Of a DNA stretch of 64,000 bases, positions 9,954-20,109 are shown in pieces; the stretch's first letter is position 1, and every line of letters begins with the position of its first letter. A model generated the notes under the pieces. It was given only the letters and a program-made list of their open reading frames with translations, was not told the origin of the DNA and did no database searches. Both the position numbers and the translations under genes were made by a program. Source of the stretch: an uncultured Luminiphilus sp. (GTDB lineage Bacteria; Pseudomonadota; Gammaproteobacteria; Pseudomonadales; Halieaceae); contig CALSUB010000002.1 of assembly GCA_943789425.1 (NCBI GenBank), forward strand, positions 1 to 64,000, in the 5' to 3' direction.

Positions 9954-10431
9954 TCATGGCGATAGGTCACGAATGTATCCCAGCACATTAGCGTAGTGCG
10001 TCACAGAGTTGCCCGTTGCTCGAAGCGCAGCAACCGCCTCGTCAGCCACCGCACCGTAAAGCTCGATGGTGAAGCTGTCTAAATGCGGTGAAACAGCCTC
10101 CAGATACGCACCGAGATCGGCGTTATTCAGGTGAAATAGTAAAGCGTCGCTATCGGCATACACCTCGGTCCAAACAAACCCCAATGCATCCTCGGGATCC
10201 GCATCAAAGGTGTGCAGCAACATGCCCGGCTCCCCGCGCTCAACCTGAGCATCGACCGCTCGTGATAATGCCACTACCTGGATCTGCAGTATCGGGCAGC
10301 GCATGCAATCGGGCGATCAGAACAAAAGGGGACGGGCCTGCAGCCAGCGAACCCTGCTCACTCGCCACCCCATAGGGCACACTGCAGAGCAGAAAAAAGA
10401 GTAATAACCCACGCAACACCATACTAAACAC
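9954..10431 (-). pseudogene. Secreted antibiotic-monooxygenase (ABM)-like protein broken by a +1 frameshift (ORFs 10240-10431 and 9954-10304)
   Basis: Signal peptide MFSMVLRGLLLFFLLCSVPYGVASE plus FVLIARLHALPDTAD in one frame, then QVVALSRAVDAQVERGEPGMLLHTFDADPED in the next; removing one base of g10280-g10281 restores a 158-aa ORF. Confidence 0.7.
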
Positions 10432-10613
10432 TCCTCTAATGACTGATTTTTGGCTGAAACGAATCCCTCTTTTCCTGAGAAACGCTCGCCACTGAACGGC
10501 GCACCCGGTGTAAGCTGAGACAGCCCTGTTGTGGCACCCGCCCTCCCAATCAATATAGCACCAGCGGAGAAGACGCCAAAACAGACGATATCTCGGTATA
10601 AGGTCAGTACGTC

Positions 10614-11048
10614 ATGATTGTCAGCATCGGAAACTTTGGGGTTATTTTAGCGGCCATTTTATTGTCTACCTCTGTGCACTATTTTTTTCTGCGGCATCTT
10701 AATGACGGTGGATGGCTAGCCAGTCGATATCCTCACCTACGGCTTGGCTATGGCGTGTTGATGGCACTCATTGCTCATTCCATCGAGGTGTCGCTGTTCG
10801 CCATAGCCTATCTCGTCTCCATTCGCTTGGGATTCGGCACATTGGAGGGTGAGTTTACGGGCACAGCTGCGGATTATGTTTACTTTTCCTACGCCGCTTT
10901 CACCACCGTTGGTTTTGGCGACATTACGCCTACCGGGCCATTGCGCTTACTCGCAGGGGTCGAAGCGCTAACCGGCCTTGTCTTGATCACTTGGACTGCC
11001 TCTTATCTCTACATAGAGATGACGCGCTTGTGGAAGACTCAGCCTTAG
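10614..11048 (+). CDS. Two-TM potassium channel family protein
   Basis: Selectivity filter TTVGFGD between two hydrophobic helices. Confidence 0.88.
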   Translation: MIVSIGNFGVILAAILLSTSVHYFFLRHLNDGGWLASRYPHLRLGYGVLMALIAHSIEVSLFAIAYLVSIRLGFGTLEGEFTGTAADYVYFSYAAFTTVGFGDITPTGPLRLLAGVEALTGLVLITWTASYLYIEMTRLWKTQP

Positions 11049-11272
11049 CCCCCCGGCAAAGGCGCTATCAGATCAAAGCGCGGCACTTTGCCTTCCGGAG
11101 TGACCACCTGCTCTTGGAACATCGATAGAGGACGAACCCAGAGCCCTCGCGCCCCATATTCGGGCCGATAGACGACCAGTGACTCCCCAGTTTCCGAGTG
11201 TTGGGCAACGCCGATGACCGAGTAGGTCTGTCCTTTATAGTGGCGATAACGCCCGACGATAAGATCGCTCAC
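11045..11272 (-). CDS. DUF1653 domain protein
   Basis: VGRYRHYKGQTYSVIGVAQHSETGESLVVYRP...LWVRPLSMFQEQV is characteristic. Confidence 0.88.
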   Translation of the reverse strand: MSDLIVGRYRHYKGQTYSVIGVAQHSETGESLVVYRPEYGARGLWVRPLSMFQEQVVTPEGKVPRFDLIAPLPGG

Positions 11273-12171
11273 TCAGCCAACCCACCAAACGCCTTCACCA
11301 TTGCGGTTTGTAGGCCTTCTAAAATCTCGCAAAGAATCAAAAAATCGGCGTCCGCTCGAGCCAAGGGATCCTCAATCAGCTCGTCATTGGCCTCACGAAT
11401 CGCGTCAGTAAATTTGAGGCGGCGAAAAGAAAGGTCTTTATCGACCACCGCGGCAACCCGATTACCCCATTCGAGGGCAAGTCGCGCCACTTGGTGCCCA
11501 GAAGAAAGATGCGCGAGCACCTCCTCACTATCGAGCGGAACGCCACGCACCTTGACCGAACTCCCCTCCTCGCGCTGATCGATGAAATCAGCTTCATCAG
11601 TCAACTCCACTGACTCAGGAAGCGATTGATGTAACAACCATTGCGTCATAACGTGTGCTGGCGCCTTTTGCGTCTCTGGTAGTACCACCGGTAAATTACC
11701 CAGTGCCTCTCTTAAATGATTCAGCACTTCTTCCGAACGACCCGCGCTGCTGCTGTCGACCCAGATCCAACCCGCACGGTCCGCAATAATCGCTCTCACA
11801 GAAGTAGAACGAGAGAATGCCCGTGGCAACAAATCTTGCGTCACCTCGTCGGTGATCGCTTGTCGTTCTCGGCGACTCACCTTACGCCCTTGTGCTTTGG
11901 CGATCTGACTGCAACGCTCGTTCGCTTGCTCCCGCACAACCGTCGCAGGTAATAATTTTTCTTCCCGTTTTAAGCGCACCATCCAATAGGGCCCCGCCGC
12001 GTGCACTAGCGCTGAGGCAGTCTCGTCGAGGGCGGGCACCCACCCCAAGCTGGTCGCTTGAGCGGGCGAACACGCGGTAAAAGGGCGGGACTGCAGGCGC
12101 CTTTCTAGCTCCTCAGCATCGATGCCGAGACGGCTGGGTAAACGGTAAGGACGCAGAGAACGAAACCACAT
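11269..12171 (-). CDS. rdgC: Recombination-associated protein RdgC
   Basis: MWFRSLRPYRL...LEERLQSRPFTAC...GWVPAL and full-length family pattern, 300 aa. Confidence 0.93.
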   Translation of the reverse strand: MWFRSLRPYRLPSRLGIDAEELERRLQSRPFTACSPAQATSLGWVPALDETASALVHAAGPYWMVRLKREEKLLPATVVREQANERCSQIAKAQGRKVSRRERQAITDEVTQDLLPRAFSRSTSVRAIIADRAGWIWVDSSSAGRSEEVLNHLREALGNLPVVLPETQKAPAHVMTQWLLHQSLPESVELTDEADFIDQREEGSSVKVRGVPLDSEEVLAHLSSGHQVARLALEWGNRVAAVVDKDLSFRRLKFTDAIREANDELIEDPLARADADFLILCEILEGLQTAMVKAFGGLAE

Positions 12172-12276
12172 AAAATAACACTTCCCAGTTGAGTGAAACG
12201 CAGGGCAGGCAGTGTATCGTAGTCTCTGCTTTTGAGGGTCGAGTTCACTTAATATCGCGTTCTGAGACAGGAGAAT

Positions 12277-12723
12277 TTGGCCATGCGCTACCTACATACT
12301 ATGATTCGAGCCGCTAATTTAGAGCAGACACTGCACTTTTTTGTCGATCAGCTTGGCTTGGTCGAGGCCTATCGTTATGAGAATGAGGCTGGCCGATTTA
12401 CCCTCGTCTTTCTCAGCGCACCAGCAGACCTCGACAACGCGAAAACACAACAAGCGCCGTTAGTCGAAATCACTTATAACTGGGACCCAGAGACCTACGA
12501 GGGTGGTCGGAATTTTGGCCACTTGGCCTATCAAGTCGACGATATTTATCACACTTGCCAGCAGCTGCTAGACCGTGGGGTCACACTCAATCGGCCTCCT
12601 CGGGACGGCCGCATGGCCTTCATCAAGTCGCCAGACGGCATTTCCATTGAGCTATTGCAGGCGGGCCCTGCACTTGCCGAAGCGGAGCCTTGGTCATCGA
12701 TGGCAAACCAAGGCAGCTGGTAA
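12277..12723 (+). CDS. VOC family protein / lactoylglutathione lyase-like
   Basis: MRYLHTMIRAANLEQTLHFFVDQLGL...HLAYQVDDI...SPDGISIELLQ. Confidence 0.88.
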   Translation: MAMRYLHTMIRAANLEQTLHFFVDQLGLVEAYRYENEAGRFTLVFLSAPADLDNAKTQQAPLVEITYNWDPETYEGGRNFGHLAYQVDDIYHTCQQLLDRGVTLNRPPRDGRMAFIKSPDGISIELLQAGPALAEAEPWSSMANQGSW

Positions 12724-12728
12724 CGCCA

Positions 12729-13430
12729 CTACTGTCTTAAAAAATCGAGTATCCAGCGCGCCGCTCGGCCTCCCTCGTGTTTTTCGGATACAAGGCTTTT
12801 AAGGCCCTCTGCGGCCCGCTCTTCGCCAATCATATCGTGGCGAAAAGACAGGATTGCTCGGGCATATTCGGGGGTGAACTCAGGATGCCCCTGAAAGGTC
12901 AAAATATGCTCCCCCAACACCATACCCGCCACCTCACAGTGCGCATTAGTGGCTACTTTTTTGGCGCCGGGCGGCATCTGCATCACTTGGTCCTGATGTG
13001 ACGCCAACAAGCAGAGATCCGTGCCGTCTGCCTGCCTAAATAGGATGTCGTCCACCGCATAAGCGTTAACACCGACCCCCCACCCCTTATTCGATTTTGC
13101 CACCGTGCCACCTAACGCTTGGGCAATGAGCTGATGGCCAAAACAAATACCAATTAACTTACTGCGGGTCGCGTGTAGCGTGCGAACAAAGTCCTCGAGT
13201 GATCGGATCCACGCCTTATCGTCATAAACGCTACTTTTGCTGCCGGTGATAAGAAACGCATCTGCCACATCGTAGGCAGCGGGCAGCTCTCCCGCCTCGA
13301 CGTCCCAGGTGGTGAAGTGCAAAGCATCATCTTGCTCTGTCAGTAGACGTGCAAACATGTCGGGATACTGCCCATGCTCCGCCACCCACTCAGGCCTCAC
13401 CGAATCAGTCCGTAAAATACCAATGTGCAT
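12729..13430 (-). CDS. Class I glutamine amidotransferase (GMP synthase-like)
   Basis: IGICFGHQLIAQALGG nucleophile elbow; FQGHPEF. Confidence 0.9.
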   Translation of the reverse strand: MHIGILRTDSVRPEWVAEHGQYPDMFARLLTEQDDALHFTTWDVEAGELPAAYDVADAFLITGSKSSVYDDKAWIRSLEDFVRTLHATRSKLIGICFGHQLIAQALGGTVAKSNKGWGVGVNAYAVDDILFRQADGTDLCLLASHQDQVMQMPPGAKKVATNAHCEVAGMVLGEHILTFQGHPEFTPEYARAILSFRHDMIGEERAAEGLKSLVSEKHEGGRAARWILDFLRQ

Positions 13431-14036
13431 AGCTCTGCCCTATCTAATCATTCACTTCGCGGTGGCGATGCGCCTACCTTGGTCGGTGCGCACCAGCCTG
13501 CCGCAGCACTCAGCCACTGTCTATTAGGTCATGGCGTAGGACTAACGGCCTCCCTCAAAAGGACGCTCAGCACGCCAATGTAAACGATTTAAATAACGGA
13601 GTGCGAACGGTTCAGCAAAACGTCGACGTTCATCGCGTCGGCTGCATCTTCTGTGGCTCGATTCGACTAGGCCGACTTTGCTGGGCCAACCGCTACCATG
13701 CATTATGGTACCGGCATTTATTGTTGGCATCTTTAGAAAGGTACAAGATCTTTTTGTGACCATACGGCGGGGCGCGACCCGATGCTATCGCCAGTGGTTG
13801 AGCCGCACTGAGGGCTGTATCTATTGCCGTATCAGCGCGTAAAGTTCGGTCGCTATGATTCCCGAGCAAGGCGCCCTTTAATAATGGACATAAGTCCGAT
13901 TTCATTGCAAAGACCATCGACAATAGTCAACACTGGCACGGCTAAAATGAGTTTTCCAAAATTGCAGTATCAAAACGGTTCCGGAGTGCCTCCATCAGTG
14001 CAACCCCAGTGTCAGTCACCTTTTGCTGAAGCCAGG

Positions 14037-16349
14037 ATGGCCAATGGCCGACAGCGCGCAAGCCATGACAGATTGATAGCGTGCAATTGGTGGGCGCTGT
14101 ATCAGTGCGCCACTCAATTGCTGAGCGCTTTGCTACTGACCGTCGGGGGTTGCCTCGCCGCCCACGGCGCTGTTACAGCCACAGCGCCTGCCATGGTCGC
14201 TGATTATGTTGGTAACGGCGCCTGCGCTAACTGCCACGGCCAAGCGACAGCCGACTGGACGGATTCGCATCATGACCTGGCCATGCAGGAAGCCACACCC
14301 AACACCATATTGGGTGACTTTGATAATGCACAATTTCACTATCATGGTGTGACGACGACGTTCTCTCGGCGCGGTGATGATTATTTCATCACCACTGATA
14401 ACGCAACGGGCGCACTCGAGACATTTCCTGTTAAGTACGTTTTTGGCGTCGAACCGCTTCAACAGTATCTGTTGCCGCTACCGGGTGGTCGCCTGCACGC
14501 ACTGGCCATCGCATGGGATACGCGTCCTGTCCAAGCTGGCGGACAACGCTGGTATCACCTTTACGAAGAAGAGCCCGTTTTGGCGGGCAACCCCCTGCAT
14601 TGGACAGGTGGCTATTTCAACTGGAATACCAGCTGCGCAGAGTGCCATAGCACTGACGTTAAAAAACGCTACAACCCAGAAACTGATCAGTTCGATACGC
14701 ACTACGAACAAATCGACGTCGGTTGCGAGGCCTGTCATGGGCCAGGCAGCACCCACCAGCAGTTGGCGCAGCAAGGCGCGTTATCGGCAGAGCAAACCGG
14801 TTTTAAAATGAGTCTGAGCGCGCGCGGCGTATGGCAATGGCCCGAGGGCGCTGATATCGCGCGTCGAACAGAAGCGTTAGATAACACGGTACAAATTGAC
14901 ACCTGTGCAAGATGCCATGCCCGTCGCAGCACGCTCGGTGACTACCACCCGGGCAGGCTCCTATTAGACACCCACCGCCTAGCACTCATCGACACGCCCT
15001 TGTATTGGCCAGATGGCCAGATTCGCGATGAAGTCTATGTCTATGGCTCCTTCATCCAAAGCAAGATGCATCAGGCCGGTGTCGTTTGCACCAACTGCCA
15101 CAACCCCCATAGTAATGAGCTCATTGCCGAGGGTAATGCCGTGTGTGGCCAATGCCACACAGCTGCGCAATACGACACCCCCTCGCACCACCGACACCCT
15201 GCTAAGAGTGCTGGCACTGCCTGTGTCGCTTGCCATATGCCAAGCCAAATTTATATGGGCGTGGATGCCCGACGTGACCACAGCATGCGAGTCCCTCGAC
15301 CCGACTTATCACTCAGCACCGGCAGCCCAAACGCCTGCAACCAATGCCATACCGAAGAGAGTGCCGATTGGGCCTACTCCGCATTACTGGACTGGGGCGT
15401 GCGATTCACGGGTCAGCGAAATCACCCTGCGCGAGCTTTTCATGCGGCCGATCGTGGTGATGTTCGTGCCACAGCAGTGCTCTTAGAGACCGCCAATAAC
15501 CAAGCCAATAGCGCCCTGTTACGCGCCTCGGCAATCAGCCACCTCAACTCGCTGATACCCGCGCGCACCGCTTCCTATTTAAGCCTCTGGTTGAGCAGCT
15601 CGGATCCTCTTATTCGCCAAGCAGCCGTCGAAGCCGCCGGTCATTTGCCTCCCGAACAGCGTCTGAGCATACTCACGCCCGTGCTAGAGGACCCTGTACT
15701 GGGGGTTCGCATGACAACGGCGGAACAACTCGCAGATCTCCCAGCTGCAAAGCTAAGTACTCAGGCAGAACGGATCGCTGCGCTCAACAAGGAGTATCGT
15801 GAGGTTCAGTCACAACACCTTGACATACCCTCGGTATTGGCTCAGTTAAGCCGATTTCAACTCGCGCAGGGAGAAACGCAGGAAGCCGAAGCGGGGCTCT
15901 TATCGGCGCTCAAAAAGAATCCACAATCAAGTATCGCCAGAGTCAATTTAGCCGATCTATATCGATCATTAGGTGATGACACTGCTGCCCGGGCGATCCT
16001 CGAAGCAGGCCTCACACTCAGCGCAGACGATGGCGCGATCTGGTTCAGTAAAGGCCTCTTAGAAATTCGCGATGGCAACCCTCAAGCGGGGCTCAAAGCG
16101 CTCGAAACAGCGGCAGCCCTCGAGGGGACCCCCGGTTATTATCACTACGTCCTCGCAGTGGCACAGAACGACCAAGGCGACCTCGACAAGGCGCTAGCAA
16201 CCCTTCAACATATTCATAAGGTGGCGCCGGGGCAACCCAATGTCCTGTCAGCGCTCATGCAATACAGCAATACTGCAGGGGATAGAACTGCTGCGGAGCG
16301 TTATCGAACGGAGCTCCGCGCAACGCTTCAAGCAGCTGGCCTGCGGTAA
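14037..16349 (+). CDS. Octaheme c-type cytochrome with C-terminal HEAT/TPR-like region
   Basis: Eight CxxCH motifs (CANCH, CAECH, CEACH, CARCH, CTNCH, CGQCH, CVACH, CNQCH) followed by helical repeats. Start reassigned from 13824 to about 14037 near the signal sequence. Confidence 0.88.
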   Translation: MANGRQRASHDRLIACNWWALYQCATQLLSALLLTVGGCLAAHGAVTATAPAMVADYVGNGACANCHGQATADWTDSHHDLAMQEATPNTILGDFDNAQFHYHGVTTTFSRRGDDYFITTDNATGALETFPVKYVFGVEPLQQYLLPLPGGRLHALAIAWDTRPVQAGGQRWYHLYEEEPVLAGNPLHWTGGYFNWNTSCAECHSTDVKKRYNPETDQFDTHYEQIDVGCEACHGPGSTHQQLAQQGALSAEQTGFKMSLSARGVWQWPEGADIARRTEALDNTVQIDTCARCHARRSTLGDYHPGRLLLDTHRLALIDTPLYWPDGQIRDEVYVYGSFIQSKMHQAGVVCTNCHNPHSNELIAEGNAVCGQCHTAAQYDTPSHHRHPAKSAGTACVACHMPSQIYMGVDARRDHSMRVPRPDLSLSTGSPNACNQCHTEESADWAYSALLDWGVRFTGQRNHPARAFHAADRGDVRATAVLLETANNQANSALLRASAISHLNSLIPARTASYLSLWLSSSDPLIRQAAVEAAGHLPPEQRLSILTPVLEDPVLGVRMTTAEQLADLPAAKLSTQAERIAALNKEYREVQSQHLDIPSVLAQLSRFQLAQGETQEAEAGLLSALKKNPQSSIARVNLADLYRSLGDDTAARAILEAGLTLSADDGAIWFSKGLLEIRDGNPQAGLKALETAAALEGTPGYYHYVLAVAQNDQGDLDKALATLQHIHKVAPGQPNVLSALMQYSNTAGDRTAAERYRTELRATLQAAGLR

Positions 16350-16364
16350 TCGCTCAGCGAGTGT

Positions 16365-16955
16365 TCAGCGCTGCTGGCGCACTAACTGAAGGTTTACCGT
16401 CACGGGGATTACGCGGCTGATTGCATCCAAAGCAGCAATACTCTGTAACGCAGCGACACCTGACTCCAAACCAAACTCGGCTGCCGTTAATAGGATGGGT
16501 GCCACACTGACCACGCTGAGCCCTTGCTCGTTAGGTGCCACTTGCAATGTCGCAGTCCGGTTAATAACTTGCCCATGAAGATCAATGGCTAACGTCGTTT
16601 CAACGGTTTGACTTTGTGTCGCACTCACTACGCTGGGTGCCAGCTGGGCCGTAATTTTCGCCTCTGGAAATAAACCGACCTCGAATAGCAGTTCCTTCAT
16701 ACGCTCGTTGCGGATACCCACATTGGTCTCAACCGTTTTCAGCGCCACGCGGATATCCACTTGACCCTCGTCGCTTACTGTCCCAACAACGGACTCAAAC
16801 TGACTCAGCTCTCCCACCGCATTATTCTTGATCGAAATAAATTGAACGACTGAGCCGCTAGCAACTTCCCAACTGCTCCAAGCGGGGAATGAAGTCAGTA
16901 ACAAAATCATCCAGCTCATTTTTCCGATATTGCATCTCATGATCAACGCTCTCAT
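16365..16955 (-). CDS. YceI family protein
   Basis: Signal peptide plus lipocalin-like YceI pattern (VDIRVALKTVETNVGIRNERMKELLFEVGLFPEAKITA). Confidence 0.85.
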   Translation of the reverse strand: MRALIMRCNIGKMSWMILLLTSFPAWSSWEVASGSVVQFISIKNNAVGELSQFESVVGTVSDEGQVDIRVALKTVETNVGIRNERMKELLFEVGLFPEAKITAQLAPSVVSATQSQTVETTLAIDLHGQVINRTATLQVAPNEQGLSVVSVAPILLTAAEFGLESGVAALQSIAALDAISRVIPVTVNLQLVRQQR

Positions 16956-17184
16956 TGTTTTGGGGCGCGACAGGGTGTGGTTTTTTGAAAACCGGGGTCA
17001 CGCGGATTTATAAGGGTAACGGAATGTATTAGCGACTGCGAAATGAGGAATCATGAATTTGCTCATTAAACTCTTTTCACCACTCAGTAGTCGCAACTGC
17101 CAGCAAGCAACTCGACATTGCCTTAGTCAAAATGCTTCTAATCAACACACTCTGTGCTGCGTTGAGCCAACACTTTACTCAGCG

Positions 17185-19074
17185 TCAGCTGGCAATATCG
17201 GCCAAATCACCTTTCTGCTCCAGCCAGACTTTTCGGTCACCGGCCCGCTTCTTGGCAAGTAATAAATCGAAGGTACTGTCTGTATCGGCCTGCTCATCCA
17301 GAACCAACTGCACCAGTCGGCGGGTATCGGGAAACATCGTGGTCTCACGAAGCTGGGGCGGGTTCATTTCTCCGAGGCCTTTGAAACGCTGAACCGAGGG
17401 TTTCGCGCGCTTGTTCTCCGACTCGAGCCGCTCAAGAATGCTGTTCTTCTCCCCTTCATCTAAGGCGTAATACACCTCTTTACCAAGATCGACTCGATAC
17501 AGCGGCGGCATCGCTACAAAGATGTGGCCTGCACGCACCAAAGGCCTAAAGTGGCGCAGAAACAAGGCGCAGATGAGTGTCGCAATATGCAGGCCGTCAG
17601 AGTCGGCATCGGCAAGAATACAGACCTTGTGATAACGAAGCTGGCTGAGATCGGTACTGCCCGGATCAATACCCAACGCCACAGAGATATTATTGACTTC
17701 CTGAGAAGCGAGAATCTCTAGCGAGTCGACTTCCCAAGTGTTTAAGATTTTACCGCGCAACGGCAGAATCGCTTGGTACTCTCGATCTCGCGCTTGCTTT
17801 GCGGACCCACCCGCAGAATCGCCCTCGACTAAAAACAATTCACTGCGACTTGGGTCCTCCGTCGAGCAATCAGCTAACTTACCCGGCAAGGCAGGCCCCG
17901 CGGTCACCTTTTTGCGCACCACTTTTTTCGCTGAGCGCAGCCGTGCCTGTGCTCGCTCGATACACAGCTCGGCCAGACGCTCCGCATCAGACGTATGCTG
18001 GTTCAACCACAGACCAAACGCGTCCTTTGCCGCACCAGAGACGAGTCCAGCCGCCTCTCGCGAGGAGAGTCGCTCTTTTGTCTGCCCAGAAAACTGGGGG
18101 TCTCGAAGCTTGCAAGACAAGACAAAACAGCAGCGATCCCAAACATCCTCGGCGGTGAGCTTAACGCCCCTTGGCAGCAAATTGCGGATCTCGCAAAACT
18201 CCCGCAATGCATCTGCTAAGCCAGAGCGCAATCCGTTAACGTGTGTGCCGCCTTGCGCCGTGGGAATCAGGTTGACATAAGACTCTGCGATCACCTCGCC
18301 ACCCTCGGGCAACCACTGAATTGCCCAATCTACCGCCTCCGAACTGCCTTCAAAATGCGTCGTAAAAGGTTGCTCTGGAATCACCGGGCAATCGATTGTG
18401 GCGTCGGCGAGATAGTCTGCAATCCCGTCCTCGTAATACCATTGTGTCGTTTCTTTTTTCTTTTCGTCCGTCAGCGTCACCCTCAGACCCGGACACAACA
18501 CCGCCTTAGCGCGCAGCGCATGACTCAGCTTGGGTACCGAAAAAGTCGCCGAGTCAAAATAACTGGCATCTGGTTTGAAACGGATGCCCGTTCCTGTGTT
18601 GCGCTTGCCGCAACTGCCTGACACAGTGAGCTCATCGGTTTTATTACCCCCAGAAAACGCCATCGAATAAATATTGCCGTCACGACGAATCGTCACCTCC
18701 AAAACTTCTGAGAGTGCGTTGACCACAGACACACCAACACCGTGCAAGCCCCCGCTAAATTGGTAGCTCTTATCAGAGAATTTACCGCCCGCATGCAAGG
18801 TCGACAGGATGACTTCAACTCCGGGTAATTTTTGCTCCGCATGCAAGTCAACCGGCATGCCGCGACCATCATCGGTCACACTCAACGCCCCGTCGCTATG
18901 CAACACCACATCGATTTGGCTGCAATGCCCAGCGAGCGCTTCATCAACCGAATTATCGATCACCTCCTGAGCGAGATGATTCGGGCGCGTGGTATCCGTG
19001 TACATGCCAGGCCGCTTACGAACAGGATCTAGTCCGGTCAGTACCTCAATCGCATCAGCGTTATATTCGGTCAT
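17185..19074 (-). CDS. parE: DNA topoisomerase IV subunit B
   Basis: GHKL ATPase and TOPRIM motifs (LDPVRKRPGMYTDTTRPNHLAQEVIDNSVDEA; LFLVEGDSAGGSAKQ; PLRGKILN). Confidence 0.97.
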   Translation of the reverse strand: MTEYNADAIEVLTGLDPVRKRPGMYTDTTRPNHLAQEVIDNSVDEALAGHCSQIDVVLHSDGALSVTDDGRGMPVDLHAEQKLPGVEVILSTLHAGGKFSDKSYQFSGGLHGVGVSVVNALSEVLEVTIRRDGNIYSMAFSGGNKTDELTVSGSCGKRNTGTGIRFKPDASYFDSATFSVPKLSHALRAKAVLCPGLRVTLTDEKKKETTQWYYEDGIADYLADATIDCPVIPEQPFTTHFEGSSEAVDWAIQWLPEGGEVIAESYVNLIPTAQGGTHVNGLRSGLADALREFCEIRNLLPRGVKLTAEDVWDRCCFVLSCKLRDPQFSGQTKERLSSREAAGLVSGAAKDAFGLWLNQHTSDAERLAELCIERAQARLRSAKKVVRKKVTAGPALPGKLADCSTEDPSRSELFLVEGDSAGGSAKQARDREYQAILPLRGKILNTWEVDSLEILASQEVNNISVALGIDPGSTDLSQLRYHKVCILADADSDGLHIATLICALFLRHFRPLVRAGHIFVAMPPLYRVDLGKEVYYALDEGEKNSILERLESENKRAKPSVQRFKGLGEMNPPQLRETTMFPDTRRLVQLVLDEQADTDSTFDLLLAKKRAGDRKVWLEQKGDLADIAS

Positions 19075-19173
19075 GATCTACCACTGTTGGTGTCTAGTTT
19101 GTTGTGACGTTGGCTGTCGTTGCGTTGGAGGCAATCCGCTTATTGAGCGATCGACCCTTTGAACGCGTTCTGT

Positions 19174-19285
19174 TAAGCCGCTCTACTAAAGCCACTCTAT
19201 TGCAGCCACTTCGTTTAAGCCGTCCTGTTTAAGCCGTCCTGTTTAAGCCGTCCTGTTTAAGCCGTCCTGTTTAAGCCGTACTGTT
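19174..19285. repeat. 14-bp minisatellite, about 8 units (consensus TAAGCCGTCCTGTT)
   Basis: Units start at 19174, 19188, 19202, 19216, 19230, 19244, 19258 and 19272; the four at 19216-19271 are identical, those nearer parE diverged. Confidence 0.95.
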
Positions 19286-20109
19286 TAAGCATAGCCGCGC
19301 GAGGTCAGATCAACCGTAAAGGTCTCATCAACCACTCGCAACACGTCAGCTTCCCACTGCCCGTCCTCGTGCAGCGCTAATAATCGACACCCCGGTGCCA
19401 CATCATCAACCTGGAACTGAGCAGATCCTGGCGCGAACTGAACACAGGTAGAGGGCGCTGTCATGCATTGTACGCCGCGATGCGCCTGAACAGAATCCTG
19501 ATGAACATGTCCCGACACCACCACTGCCCGGTTACCCAGTGGGATTAACAGGTCGAGCGCCTCCGACGCATTCCGCACGTTTTGCTCATCGAGCCAAGCG
19601 CACCCCACTGGCATCAACGGATGATGTGTCGCTACGAGCAGCGGTCTATCCGTCTTGATCGCTTGCTGAACCGCCTCGCGCAAAGCCAGTAATTCCGACT
19701 CAGCCAGCAGTCCCGCTACTGCGCCGGGTTGTTGCGTATTCAGCATGACAATATCCCAGTGGGACAGTCCAATATTACGCCTGAAATAATGCGCCAACGG
19801 ATGGCTCGCCTGCCAAATGGCATCATGGTTTCCCGGCAACCAAAAACTGGGGATGCCCAGCGGCTCTATCAGCGTGCACAATCTTTCGTAGGCTTTTTCA
19901 CTCTCATCACCAGCCAAATCACCGGTTAATAACAGTGCGTCGACACGCTCCTGCCCGGCAATCAAACGACAAACGGCTGCCAGTGACTGATCGGTGTCAA
20001 TGCCTACGAGTCGCCCTCCGGATTCCGCCATGAGATGCGTATCTGATAGTTGGAGGATCCGCGCCGAGCTGGGCGTAGTGAGCTCGGTCTCGCCGCTGAG
20101 CGGGGTCAT
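19285..20109 (-). CDS. cpdA: 3',5'-cyclic-AMP phosphodiesterase, Icc/CpdA family
   Basis: LSDTHL, LLTGDLAGDE, PGNHD, THHP and SGHVHQ metallophosphoesterase motifs; parE/yqiB/tolC context. Confidence 0.93.
   Translation of the reverse strand: MTPLSGETELTTPSSARILQLSDTHLMAESGGRLVGIDTDQSLAAVCRLIAGQERVDALLLTGDLAGDESEKAYERLCTLIEPLGIPSFWLPGNHDAIWQASHPLAHYFRRNIGLSHWDIVMLNTQQPGAVAGLLAESELLALREAVQQAIKTDRPLLVATHHPLMPVGCAWLDEQNVRNASEALDLLIPLGNRAVVVSGHVHQDSVQAHRGVQCMTAPSTCVQFAPGSAQFQVDDVAPGCRLLALHEDGQWEADVLRVVDETFTVDLTSRGYA

Noticed and set aside
19174-19285. CRISPR-like array
   Set aside because: 14-bp units are head-to-tail without spacers and no cas genes are nearby; it is a minisatellite.
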